A program made the translations under genes and the position numbers. A stretch of 64,000 bases of DNA from Labyrinthula sp. Ha (Eukaryota > Sar > Bigyra > Labyrinthulida > Labyrinthulaceae): positions 806,001 to 870,000 of the forward strand of contig JAALGZ010000005.1 of NCBI GenBank assembly GCA_015227615.1, written 5' to 3'. Of the stretch, positions 31,662 to 44,674 are shown piece after piece (within the stretch, counting starts at the first letter, position 1; the number at the start of each line of letters is the position of its first letter). Under the pieces are notes generated by a model. It did not search any database. It saw only the letters and a program-made list of their open reading frames with translations, and had not been told where the DNA came from.

Positions 31662-33254
31662 ATGTTGTTAAAAGGATTGCTGGCAATCCTTCTTATCTTT
31701 TGGATTTGTCTTAGCTTATTGGAAATGTATGCTAGAAAGAAGCGGAACATAAGGAAGTTTAAAGAACAGTATGTTGATTGTTTCATATTCTTGGAAGTTA
31801 TTCTTGGAGCTTTTAGTTTACTTGGACTTTGTTTTTTTATCTATTTCTTTGTTATTGGTGCACAAGTTGACTCTGAAAGTGATCTTGATGTCGAAGATGG
31901 TATTCTACAGGTACTTTCATTAGGCTTTTTTTCTCAACTGCTACGTATATTCTTACTAATTAAGAAGCAAGTCTCTATCAAAATATTTTTCTTGGATTGG
32001 GAAAAGCCGAGAAGAGCAAGCCAGCAACAAAATGACCTTTCAAAGGCTTCGATCTCAGTATGGAGAACTCTGTTTGCTGTGAATGAGTGGAACGAACTTC
32101 AGTCAAATAAGAAGTTTTCTGTCTCTTTTCTTCTTCTTTTTACCCTTTTCTGGATGAATCTAGGTTTGCATGTTACTTCAGCAGCTGAAGAAAACTACTT
32201 TAACTCGACTTTAGAGCACCTTAAAAAAGAGAAAACTACTGTATTAGAATTTTACAGGTCTTCAAAGACTTTTTTTCTTGCTCTTGTGGTCAATCTTAGC
32301 TTTAACTATGCTATTTATCATCGTTTTTTTGAAGAATATAAACCAATTGCCTTCTTAGACTTCTGTGCTTTAGCCAAAATTTCTTTAATTGTTATCGATG
32401 AAAAGTATCATGGTTTTTACTTGCATTGTGATTCTGATCATGATTATGCAGATGTCGATCTAGAAGGAATTTGTTCTCAAATAAAAGCTCAAGAGAGTGG
32501 TCTACTTCCAGTTTCCTCTGGTCTTCAACTAGAAGAAAACTTTAAGAGAAGAACAAAATACAAAACTTATGAAATCATATTCTCTTCAAAATTTATTCAC
32601 ACTTATGAAGAAATTATATCTAAAGGCCACTGTTATGCATTTGGTAGTAAAAGTTTTTCAAACGTGGCTGCTAACCTGTTCTCTAATCTCAATGTAAGAT
32701 ATGAGTTTGCGTCGATGGTTAAGAAACCTCCTAAAAAGAATAACAGGAGACAAAGCCACTTGAAATCAAGTCCTCTTTGTCCAGAACTGCTCTGTGCTTT
32801 AAAAGCTAGAAAAAAACTTAGTGTACACTTTCGCACGATTATACTTAAAGCCAATACTCGATCTCTCAGCAAGTTGCGTTCAGAAAATATAGATGTGGCA
32901 GATGGATCCTTATTCTTACAGAAAATATGGAAATGGACTGGAATTAATTTGAGTTTCTTACCTAGTTTACTCAGTGTAAACCACACAATATTCATTCCTG
33001 ATCACGAGTGCAACTTTGAGAGCACTATCTTTTTAGGACATTGTCTTGATTTATGGTTGCTCTCTGTCTATGCATATATATTTTTCTTTATGTTTTTTCA
33101 ATCAGATGAAGAGCAAGTAGATATTGTACAGTGTCGCAGTTTAGCTTGTGCATTAACCTATATTTTAGACATTTGTCTGAAAGCAGTTAGAAAACAAATT
33201 GGTAGTCAAAATCTAGCTAAAAAAACTCTCATTGAAGATAAGTTCCTTCTATAA
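31662..33254 (+). CDS. Meckelin (TMEM67)-like protein, C-terminal transmembrane half only
   Basis: Meckelin is a ciliary transition-zone membrane protein of about 1000 residues in animals. This 530-residue ORF matches only its C-terminal half: FFLDWEKPRR, SVWRTLFAVNEWNELQ, a conserved soluble region (DFCALAKISLIVIDEKYHGFYLH), and the C-terminus GSQNLAKKTLIEDKFLL. Several membrane segments are seen near residues 4-20, 40-66, 150-168, 205-222 and 460-480. The cysteine-rich extracellular half and signal peptide are absent: an in-frame stop lies 9 bp before the ATG and the RING gene ends one base upstream. The match is strong; whether the missing half is encoded elsewhere cannot be told. It converges on the next gene with 14 bp between stops. 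Confidence 0.9.
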   Translation: MLLKGLLAILLIFWICLSLLEMYARKKRNIRKFKEQYVDCFIFLEVILGAFSLLGLCFFIYFFVIGAQVDSESDLDVEDGILQVLSLGFFSQLLRIFLLIKKQVSIKIFFLDWEKPRRASQQQNDLSKASISVWRTLFAVNEWNELQSNKKFSVSFLLLFTLFWMNLGLHVTSAAEENYFNSTLEHLKKEKTTVLEFYRSSKTFFLALVVNLSFNYAIYHRFFEEYKPIAFLDFCALAKISLIVIDEKYHGFYLHCDSDHDYADVDLEGICSQIKAQESGLLPVSSGLQLEENFKRRTKYKTYEIIFSSKFIHTYEEIISKGHCYAFGSKSFSNVAANLFSNLNVRYEFASMVKKPPKKNNRRQSHLKSSPLCPELLCALKARKKLSVHFRTIILKANTRSLSKLRSENIDVADGSLFLQKIWKWTGINLSFLPSLLSVNHTIFIPDHECNFESTIFLGHCLDLWLLSVYAYIFFFMFFQSDEEQVDIVQCRSLACALTYILDICLKAVRKQIGSQNLAKKTLIEDKFLL

Positions 33255-33268
33255 GAAACTAAAAGGGG

Positions 33269-34044
33269 TTACTCAACTTTTACTGGATTACTATTTTTCA
33301 ATTTTTTTGATCGCGATGGAAATATTCGTGAAAGGAAACCAAAACAACCTTGCTTTGCTCGTTTCAAGTCTTGTTGATGTTTCCACTTTGCGTAACCAGG
33401 AGCAACTGATTTTCTCCCAGCTTCTTCAGCGTTTGGAAGTGGTGTGTTAATTTCTACCATCTGTTTCGCTTCTGGTCGGTTTAAGTATTTCTGCACCGCT
33501 TTTTTTCTCAAATCTCTTTTTGAAGGTTGATCAACTAAAAAAGGTAAACTGAAGAACAAGTTGTACGTAAACGAAACGCTTCTGAACTAATTGTATCTCT
33601 TGATCCACTCGCTGGTCGAAACGCCATCATTTTTTCACTATTGTCTGACTGTATAGATAAGCCTCTAAATCCATTAGAAGCGTCAAAGACCATAGTGGGC
33701 TTCTTCTCTTGTCCTACTGCTGGCGGTGGTCCAACGTAACTCTTATCACTTTGTTTGTTAAGACTGTCCTCAGAGTAACGAGACCGTCTTTTATGTGGTT
33801 TTGGTGGTTTAAGTTTTTTCGCTTTATCCAAAGTATTTCCAGAAGAGGAATGATTATCACTTGCTCTGCGCAAACTTCTTCTAGAGGGTTGTATTGGCAT
33901 AGCACCAAGTTTAGGAGGAGCGTCTCCTACATCTATTACTTTAGCACTAGGGCTGCCTTGTTCTTGGTTGTGACTTTTTCTCCGATGGCGTCGTTTTCGC
34001 TTACTTCTTTGACGTTTACTACCTTGCCTTCTGGGTTGCTCCAT
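33269..34044 (-). CDS. Hypothetical basic, disordered protein
   Basis: Exon 1 is 34044-33567 and exon 2 is 33534-33269, giving 247 residues. The 32-nt intron 33566-33535 has GT...AG ends, and joining keeps one frame. The N-terminus is very basic (Arg/Lys runs in the first 25 residues), the middle is Pro/Ser/Lys-rich and likely disordered, and the C-terminal part has a short conserved-looking block (APGYAKWKHQQDLKRAKQG) followed by CFGFLSRIFPSRSKK. I recognise no family. The basic N-terminus could bind nucleic acid or membrane lipids, but this is speculation. It converges on the meckelin-like gene. Confidence 0.7.
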
Positions 34045-36199
34045 CTAGTTCACTTTCTATTGTTCTGCGTTCAGGATCAGATTAATGAAACCCAAAAAAA
34101 CTGTACGTCTAATCGATTACTGTTTTCCGGCGTTACCAGTAATACACTATTGAGAATTTCGTTGTAAATGGGACTGTCTCATCAAAAGAATTGAGCTCTC
34201 AGTATTCAATTCTCCTTAAAAAGCCACATATTATTACAAGAAGAATAGTAATTGTTTCAGTTCTTGTAGTCTTGAGTAATTACTATAACTAAGTCCCGAC
34301 AATAAAATCTTCAGATTTATGTTGTAACAGTGTTACTGAATATTTCTTGCTGAGTCACTTCCAGAATCTTAACCAAAACGTTACAAGTTACAACACTTCC
34401 CTAACTTTGTGGTTAATAAGCATTTTCCGACACCAGGGTTCTGAGTAGGATTCTTCCTTCAAGAATAGTTTGTAGAAGATAAGTTGCAAAAAAAATAAAT
34501 TACGCTCAATTACTGTAAGATTCAAACTTTAGCAGCAAGAGGAGGACCGGTGTCTCCAAACTTTTTAATTAGCAAAATATATAGAAATAGGTTAACTGTC
34601 AGTTAGTTAGAATCCAGGTTGTCTATACATCATAGGCTATTGCACATTTTCTTTACATGATTATTTTAACTTTGAATTCTTGATCTACCGCTTCCCCACT
34701 GAAACATTCTGGGTCATATAAAGATTTTTACAAAGCAGGTAGTAGAACGAGAAACACAATTTTTGCCTTTATGAGACATACACTTGTAATGAAAATAGGT
34801 TGTTGCCACTCCTAGATTATAGTAGAGTGAAGATTGACAAAATCACAAAGTGAAAAATAGAGAAAATGAAAGAATCCAAGGGAAATGTCTGGGAGAGATA
34901 AGGTGCAAAATATGTAAGAAGATTTTTGAAAAAAAAGCAGAAAGACGTGGCCCCAGTTGACTGCAGGATGTTCAGTAGTGCAGATAAATGGAAGGGCCCA
35001 AGCCCGTTAAAATAGGAAAAACTAGACTAGACAAAACACAGAGGCTTAATAAAGATCTTAATGCTCTTATTCTGGGTTTGAAATTTTAAATGAATGCATC
35101 ATAACCCTTGTGCGGCTCAGCTCAACCCAAATTTAAGTGAAAAGGTAAGACCTGTAGCAGATATGTCTCTATGTTAGGAAGTATTGTGCCTACTGGATGG
35201 AGAAATAAATGAAACCATTTACTGTATGTTACAGCATCATGGTAAAAGATCATGTGAGAATTGCAAATGAGGCTCTTTTTTAGACTCTTAGATTCTTTTC
35301 AATTATATATGCCTCAAGATAATACAATAAAAACTCTAACTACTATTAGATACCATCAACCTACTCATACTCCTTAACTTCGAATACTTGCCAAGCAGGT
35401 TGTCTGGAACTTATATATATCTTCTGTAACCTCTCATCCAAGGTGCAGTTAATCCTGCAACAGCATTTCCTGAACTTCCGAAAACCTGATCCTTAAACTA
35501 GCTGAATTCATAAAGTTTGATATATTTCTCGCACACTCAATATAGTTTCAATCAAAATTATACTTTTTGTCTAATAAATATCATGTAAAAAACGGTTTCT
35601 TCACAGCATGCTCAATGTTTTTTTGCTTCCGCATTCCCTGGATACGCTATATAGCTCCGTGATTAGCCACAAAAGTCTACTGCTTGAAATTTTACTTAAA
35701 AAACAATATATTGCCCATCCACTTCAAATAACTCATTGCATAAGCTACGTTAAATGAATCTCTCTTACAAATGCATATAAAGACACACTTCAGTTACTTC
35801 ATCTTTAAAAAAAACAGTGATCAATTTAAACGGGTTAAATAAACAATAGTTTTTTTGCGTTTTCCTTGTTGTGATAACTCGCATTTGTATTAATTCTTAT
35901 TTTCTGTCCACGTCCTTCTGTTAAAGGGAGTACCTTTTTTATGTTTAGAATAAGTGCTATACTATCGTTCCTCTTATATAAAATATTTGATTTTCGGTTC
36001 TTCAATCAACACCAAATATTTGCCAGATTGGTGACATCTAGTCTTGCTATTACATTGGGGAACAAAATTTTTCTTCATACTGTCTAAAACAACCTTTTAC
36101 GGTACAGTCTAGATACTTCAATGGTGCTTTCCGGAAATTTTCATAAAGAGGTTTCTGTATCCCTCGTGTTTTAAAGTCCAATTCTAGTCAAGTAACTGG

Positions 36200-36620
36200 C
36201 AATATAATAACTCATGTGCGACATAGGCTCTCTTTTTCATGAACCTCTTAACAGCCAATATAATAATGTATTAATCGGAAAGCATGAGCTAAAGTTCTTC
36301 TTGAATCTTTCTACAACTGTCTTCATGCCGGAATTTATTAACCCAATACCAATATATTATCTGCGTAAATTAAACTATAAGCCATCTCGCCAAATTTATT
36401 ATAGCCTACAAACAGTGTTCTCTCGACACAGTACCCAGTATACTCTAGACTCCCAATAAGATTGCAAAATGTTAATGCAAAGTAAAAGGAGATGTTACTC
36501 GCCAATAGACAGCTTTGATAGGCGTCAACAACCTACCTTTACTATACCCTCGATAACCCTTAGCAAAATCATAATATGTACTCCCAGCTTCATTTCCTCT
36601 TACTTCTGCACGAACTATCT
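36200..36620 (-). pseudogene. Ty1/copia-type reverse transcriptase remnant
   Basis: Reading the minus strand from about 36463 to 36340 gives one open frame matching the copia RT palm: GYCVERTLFVGYNKFGE followed by YSLIYADNILVLG. The second pair of catalytic aspartates (normally YVDD) reads ADN, so activity is lost. Upstream on the same strand (about 36600-36500), a stretch resembling PxGYxxxxKGRLLTPIKAVYW recalls the copia QPEGF...LYGLKQ region in decayed form. Downstream pieces are frameshifted. No LTRs were found. Confidence 0.55.
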
Positions 36621-38153
36621 TTTTCTAATACATGGCTATGTTAAAAAGCATTTTAAAGTATATCATCTTAAGACGCAACATTTCTCTTCAACTGAGTTTC
36701 TAGTTACAAAAGGAATTTATCTGTTGACAATAAAACTTATTACTTCTTTATTATATGCATTGTGCAAAGCATGTAGATATTGTGTTTTTCTATGTCATTA
36801 TAGTTCTTTGGTATATCAACTGCGGTCAGGATTTTTTTGCATATTTAAAAATTTATTAGATACTCTTTCTTGAGTTGATCTATATGCTCTATATCTTTGA
36901 GACTTATTTTATGCTATGGTGGAACGCCCTAAGAGCATATCTTGCATTTTGAACTTATATTGAAGTTTACACTTCAGGTAGAATGTCTCGTATTTTGTTT
37001 CTATATTGCTCTTAAAGTCCTACAGTAGAGCCAATATTTGGCTTGGCTCAATAGAAATGATTGTAACTCGTTCATCTTATTAGATCTTCAAAACACAAAT
37101 GGGCTCTCGGCATATCATCACATAATCCAAGGTACACGGAGGCTACAAATCTTTCTCTAGCTTACCCCTCTAATTATCAATACCGTTAATTTGTTGTTAG
37201 ATTAGTTGGGTTTATAAAAGTTTTTTTTCTAATTACTAACTGGTTTGAAGACGATTATTGTCTGGAACCCGAAACCTCATATAAATGTCGAACCATATAC
37301 AATTCGGGGAGCTCCTAATACCTGTGGGATATACCATGGGAATTCGATGCACACCCCATATTAGTAAGTTCAGTACGGTTTATTATTGCAGCGGTATTTT
37401 TTTGTTATAGAATTCGTGGATTTAACCACTCCTTCGTATTTTCTAAGTCTTTAAATACAATGTTAACACTTTTGTTAGAATTCTCCTCCATTATATGAAT
37501 ATAAATACTATATTTTCAAACCACTTGTCGCCTAAAAACTTTAATCATATTAACAAAAACATTGTTATGCTTACTTTTTAGTCTATAATTTAACTTTTCC
37601 AAATAAAGATTCATTGTCCATTTGTAAAAAGAATCCTACTGTTTCATTTCGGATAGTACAACTCGTTGAGTTCATTCCATATTTAAATGCTCTAAAACTA
37701 AATATATTTTGGGTGCTTTGTCTGATTTTCTCCCATTCATTTTATTTTCGTTGCAAATTTTTGACATGAGACTATTACCACCCTCTTTGTTCGTGCAGAT
37801 TTAGCAACCCTTCATTATTTCTATTTGAGATACGCCCACGAGCTCTATATGTTTGATCTACAACTAGGCACATTCTACATTCTACTTCTGTACTTGCAGG
37901 ATGTCAAATCCTAACTTTGATAATAATTTAAATACAATCTTATCTTTAATTAAAGTATGTAATCCTGTCTTTTGATTCTTTCATTTAGCTAATTGAATGC
38001 TTTGTTTAGTCACATTGAGTAGGTCACTTAATAGGAGTACGTTTTTCAGAATACTAAAATAACATACACCTCTTAGCGAATGTCATTTTATTTCGAGATA
38101 TTTAGTTTCATGAAATACAATTATATGGGTTACATTAAAGTTCCTAAAGCACT

Positions 38154-38172
38154 TTATTATTATTATTATTAT
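38154..38172. repeat. (TTA)n microsatellite
   Basis: Six perfect TTA units plus one base. Confidence 0.9.
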
Positions 38173-41100
38173 GCAATCCCTTAATTATATAACAAAATCC
38201 CGAATGAGTCCCGGCAAATAAGCCAAATAAGATTACGGAGTAAACAAACCAATTTGTTTTCGAATTTATGAATGCTTTATTCAACTGATGAGCTGTGGAA
38301 CAAGCTTTATCACTCTCTGCCTTATTCTATATTCTTTCTATTTATTAAATATACCATGCTTATCATATTATTTTCCTTAATTTTCTTTGGCTTGGAAGCT
38401 ATTATTCAATTTCTTATCCATTTCTTTTTTGAACTCTTAAATATGTGATAAATATATGGAACATAGATCCTTAAAATTTTCTAAATATTTCTCACATATT
38501 ACGTAGTTCTTTCAGTCACTTTTCTAGTTCATACATTTTCTCTCTTAAAATTTCTGTTATGCTCTTGTTTGCAAGCTTTCAAGCATTGAATTTATCCTCA
38601 TATTAAATGGTAACGGGATGGTATGTTTTGTCTACATATTTTATTAGTAGACTTATGACTCTAGCGGGTAGTTTTTCTCTATTTACTTTGTCTACCTTGA
38701 TTTTTATGTTACTTGATTATTTAGAAATGAGTAATATTCACTTGGGAGATAACTAAATACCTCTAACCTCTTATCTAGATGTTCCACTTGTTATTGTGCA
38801 AATTTTTGAGATTCTTATATATCAATGTAAACCTAAACACCGACTTCCAATATGATAGCCAGTAGTCGTTCTTTGAAATCTAGTTACTCCTTTCTTCGTT
38901 ACTATGTTATTTCCTTTATTATTCTGGGCTCTAAAGCTTATTTCTGTGCTGGTTCTTATTCTATTTCTGTTTACTGACACCTTTAGAAAATACACACTGT
39001 TGAGTTGACTATAAAAATTGTTAACTTACCTGAACTGCTCGACTTACAATGCTCAATGTAAAGTTCCACTGGGGTTTATACGTATTCTATAACAAATGAG
39101 GTTAAATAACATGGATTTATTAATTGCTTCTGTAAATATGTCACAACCACAAGGAAAGTATTTTAAAGGTCAAAGATAAGCGTATTTATTTCCCCTGGGG
39201 AAATAGTTCGATTGCCTTGTAGTGTTTCAATCTAAAAAATCTTCTTCATGCATTTACAAACAGAACTCCTATTGTATTCTAAATGTAGGTTATATTATAA
39301 TTTAACCTGGGAATATTGCGATAATGTGACGAGCTTTAAAGTGGATCTTCATTAGTTAGTGGGTCAGAAAATAATCATATATATTGAGACCACGAATCGT
39401 TCTGCTGGTGGCAAGAGCATCCCCCCCACTCGCATTAAAATTGTTCGAAGTATCAAAGAGAAAATGAAGGAAAATAACTAAGCCATTGATCAGCTTAAAA
39501 GCATAAATTAATGAAACTTACATTTCGAGTACAATAATTAAAATATTATAGATGATTAGAAAGAAAATAAAATTGGAGCTGAGCCTGAAAAAATGTACTA
39601 ATATCATGTAAATAAAAAACATTTTCGAAAGAAAAACTGCAGAGAATGAGAAATCATCAGACCAAATAGTACCAAAACCTTACAACCATCATATCAAAAT
39701 TTATTGAAATAATGTAATACTATAATATAAAGTAATCTAAATCATTTCAAATGATAGAAATTTGTTCGAGAGGTAAATTGTCTTTCAGTTAATGAAACAT
39801 GTATATCGGGTTATAATATGGGTTCGAATCCTAGTGCACCACATAATTTATTTATTAGTGTTTTTAGGCTCTTAAGAATTGGGATAGATGGAAATAACAT
39901 CCAGAAGTACTTAATTTGACAGTCTGGGAGATTTCCCACGACTATGTTTAAACAAGGAGCACTATATCTATGATGAGCACGTAATACGACATCAATTCAT
40001 GCTGGCATCTGTACCAATATATTTTGCTGCTCTGGAATAAACTCCGTTAATCTCGATAATTGACTAGAATAATGTATCAACTATTTTAAAGATAAATTTA
40101 CCAGGTCATGAAAAGTAGTATTTTAGGTTTTTGAATTGCATAGTTTGACAAAAATCACGTAAATCTACCAGAATCATTGCACATTAGGCTTATGTTCTCA
40201 AACCAGTGTATAACAAAATTTCAGCAATGGTGTTTCGGCATTAAAAGGCTACCCATTAAATTTACTTAATTTTGAATTTTTCTAATTCTGTTCCGTCAAT
40301 GGAAATATATTGTTATATCTGGCACAACATGAAATATATAAGAAAGTGCATAAATTTATTCTAGGGTACCTACATCCCGAAGAAAGTTCTGTTCAAATAT
40401 AACTGTATCTACCCTATGACTTATTCTATCATGGAAAGAAAACAATAACCAAAATTTTCTAAGGCTTTTCCTGGAACTATGAAGTATTCTTCCGTGTAGT
40501 TACAGTGAAGTGGTGAAAAAAGTCTTGAGGTGAGATTGACGAAGTTATATTGTCAACTGTTAGCGTAAAGCACATGAAATATCTTGCTGAAAATTTTCTG
40601 TGAAAAAAATACTTCCATATTAAATAGTAAGGTTTTAAACAAATAAGGTAAACATTTATGATACAATGAAACACAACGCATTAGGCTCAAGTTTATTTGT
40701 GTTCGACACAAAATCTAGAAACATAATAGCTTAGCATAAGAATTAATTAGCTAGCCTTTGGTAAAATTTAGTTTTTTTAATGTTACTGATATGTTTTTTT
40801 TGTATTTAAAGACTATTATCAAACTATAAGATTCATTGGTAGAGCAAGAATTGTAGTCTATCTACTCAATTCATAGGCAAGAGATAAGTTGATAGTTGGT
40901 CAAGTACCTTGATTCAAAAAAAATTCCTCGAAATTTTGTATAAACTGGCATTCTGATATATTTATATTCTATATTAGTTCTAAATTTTCAAATTATCTAG
41001 AAGCTGAAAATTCCAAATCATGATTATTATTGAAATTTTGGAGCTTCTCTAGCATCCGGCGAAGAAACGAGCCATGGCGAGGTATTTGCAACCAATTTAT

Positions 41101-44100
41101 GAACTTTTTATATCTTTCCCCATAGAAATTAAAATAAACCTTTACTCCAATCTATCAAATTCGTAAGCGTTTATTTTTCTCATCGTCTTAGTTTTAGGTT
41201 TACAATATTTGGGGCATCGCATATGAATATTCACAGGATATGTATATTCTTTCTGACTAGAGTTAATATCCGAATTAAACTGTATCAACAACTGTATATT
41301 AACCTTTCAAATTCCTATATCCTTAGCAGAAGTCACGTACTTATATTCTCTCTCTCTGGTATATTATTACCCGTCAACCCAGAAGGCGAGATCTGCAATA
41401 GGCTTACAGACAGAAGACAAAGGAACAAAAAATGTGTCATATGGGACTACAAACCATTAAACCAATAACGTCGTCTTTCGAATGTGCTATCAGGAACCAT
41501 AGCTACTGATGTACCAGTTAATCAAACTGTCCCATCCCATAGTTTTACATATATGATTTTGATGCCATGCAATCTCGGGTGAATATTAAACATCTTACCA
41601 CCACACCGCCGTATATTCATTATCTTTTAAAAGTTTCCTATTTTCTATGAACTTCTTATCATACGATTACTTTACACACGAATATTTTTACAGGTAGCTG
41701 AGTTTATCACATATTGATTAACACTGGTATGTTTCAAACATCCTATTGGCTCTTGATTTCTACAGCAATATACCCAGCATAATTTTTTTCTTCGGTCACA
41801 CATATGCCTGATTTGATAGTTTCAAAAATTTGCGTATTTTATATTACACCTATTCCAGGTAAAATTTATTGTTCCAATGGAAGAGATTTTTATCGTGATT
41901 AACACTGGTATTTAACCCCCCCAACTTATACTACAGTAATATTTAACTAAGCACATTTTGGGTAGATTATTTGGTTAAGATTTGTCTAGTGCTCTTTTGG
42001 CGAAACTCGCAAGTACAAGTAAAGTGTCTCGAAACCATTTACCTATTTATTATTACTGCTTTTTCTTGGATCCGTCCGTTAACACAATTCCCTTAACATG
42101 TAGAAGTCAAAGCTTTTACTATTAAAGATTCTCTCAGCAAATATTGACTTTCAATGTGGTAGTATATAGTCTAGTAACCTGGTATGATTTGAGCCTTATC
42201 CAAATATTTTCTGCGTGCACGTTTTTTGATAGATTTACCCGTCACTTTTACTTTTCTTGGTTGGAGTAAACTTCCCGTGACCATTCTTACCTTAGAACCC
42301 CTTGGATTAATTTCTTGAAAATGAAAATACTATATAAATTTGAAGCAAATTGCATGATATTCATAAAGAATACAGAAAAGGATCGAAATATCATCAAGGA
42401 AAAATACTATAACACCCCTTAATATTAAGTCTAATTCTTACTAATCCCACTCATGAATCAATGTCTCTTTCTAAATTTGAGGGTACTCAAGAATGTACAT
42501 TAGTAGCACAATTTTTTTGGCTGCCCCTTCAGATTCTTTATAATTGACTTTGTTGCAATTCTATGCCATTATATTTTCTTAATTTCGGAGACATACTTTC
42601 TCAGGTCTCCTAAAATCTACACATCTAGATAGTTTTAACACGATGCCATAAACAGTCACCATCAGTTTAACGCACTATATATGAAGCGTATTTAAAATAT
42701 GGACTTAAATTCCAAGCTTTTCTTGTGAATAGATATTACTTTTTTACGAAGCGATGTACAAACCCGGCTTACTGATTAGAAAATTTTCCATATGTGTTTC
42801 ATCTATAATGGAAAGATGGCCTTCACCTCATCCTAGCAACTCATTAATAGATGAAAACACGGAATATATGAATCTATATTTGCTTAAAGTATCATGAGAG
42901 TACAATATTGAAATAATATTTGATCCAGCTTTTATCGTTTACATTCTTACCATTGTTGACCGTCACGTATCTGAAATCATAGAATAAATAATAAGAATTT
43001 ATAACTGCAGCAGGTATATATAGTTTCTTTTAAGTGGAAGATTTATGGTTCTCTTAGTCGGAATCTATACTCAGAGGATAAACATTGTTTTTAGCATATC
43101 TTTCGGGCAATCCATATTGGACAAAGCTGCTGTACCGTGAAGAAAAACTAACCATCTATTCTCAATTATAATACCCGTCCTATAACATACAAAACTCAAT
43201 TTATTCAAAAATTTTCAATAACAGACTGCTCTAAAAAGAACGAGGACAAATATATGATTATAATTGGCAGCTTTTTGGTCTTGACAACATGATTTTAATC
43301 CGGTCATTTTCTTTCCACTAGTTAATGTCACTGGGAATGGGATTCGTTACTAGCTTGTTCTCAACCATATCCTGAACTAAACCTGTAGACTAATACTAGA
43401 ACTGTGCTTAAACTTATTGTTTTTGAGGGTATTATGTGAGAATAACAGGAAGCAAAAAGATTTTGATAAATTAGGAAATAAATGAAAAAATCAGCTTCAT
43501 TGGCGGATATGATCAAGTTTCACTTAATAGCTTTCGCTTGACCTATATCAGGAGATTGCACCCTCAAAAAATGTTTCTGATTGATGATTGGTTCTTCACG
43601 TTACTCTAATATTCATCATTAAATTTTGCTAGTCAATCATATTCAGTTTTTTCCTTGTCCTACAAGTTAGATATTTTTGTTACGTTGAATATAATTCTTT
43701 TGATTTTAAATTTGCTTGTGAAAACTTAGCAATTGACGAATTTCATTTTGAGCGTAAGCTGGTTGGCTTAAGGTTCCTCGACCTAAGAATTCGGAATCCT
43801 GATGGTAGACTGATTCTATCTATTAAACTACCCAGAACCAAAGTTATATATAAATATGCGATTTGTTAATGCTATGGAGATAGATTTTCAGGTTTACTGT
43901 CCTTCAAGAAGCCAACCCTAAGTTTCGTTGGATGTTCCAAAAATATTGAAATGATGATGCGAATCAACCAACTCAGAATAACTTTGTTTAGAAAATTGAA
44001 ATTTTAAGTACTTTTAGTTCGTACCATTCCTTGGTATTTTGATTCGAACGTGGGTGAGTCTCATTTGTTTAACTCCGTTTTTTTTACATTTTTACACATT

Positions 44101-44674
44101 CTAATTACACCAGTTTCCGGGGCTGCATTGAAACAAATATTTCTTTAACCCCCCTAAACCTTAGGTCTTAACACCACCTGAATGAGCATTGCGGCTTCGA
44201 AATAGGTGCATTATAATGGTGTATTTCAGGTAGATCTGTTGTAGTGAAAGAATTTATATTGAACCTGAAACTGGAAGAGGACAATTAACGCCTCGCCTTG
44301 TGAAACAAGAAGTTGAACATATTCTTACAAGCACTACTGTGTCTAGCTGCTATCAGAATGGAGCAAAGAAATAATTCCAACAGGCATGGATATATATATT
44401 TTTTCTTGTATTAAATATTTGCACAACCCTTGCCAACATATGTTTAAAAGTCTTTCCCTCACAACATGGGTGTAACTCTTGGTTTCATTGGCAGTGTATG
44501 CTGAAGATCTATAGATCATCAAGGAAGATAACTAACATTAGAGTTTTTAATGTCACAGGAGAGTTTACACGTCTTAGCAACTACCGATGACCCAGCTAAG
44601 ATTAAATGACCTTAATTAACATTAAGATTCACCTTTCGCTTAGAGTTTCTTTATGGTAAATGCCAGCTAGACCT

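Noticed and set aside
36214-36873. Two plus-strand ORFs of 81 and 134 codons
   Set aside because: They lie opposite the copia RT remnant, which reads on the minus strand, and their sequences look like AT-rich shadow frames.
39770-39850. tRNA candidate ending GGGTTCGAATCC...GTGCACCA
   Set aside because: The 5' acceptor strand does not pair with the 3' end.
43788-43860. tRNA-like sequence on the minus strand with GGTTC/GAACC ends and a D-arm-like string
   Set aside because: No proper T arm or anticodon stem can be drawn and the length is short.
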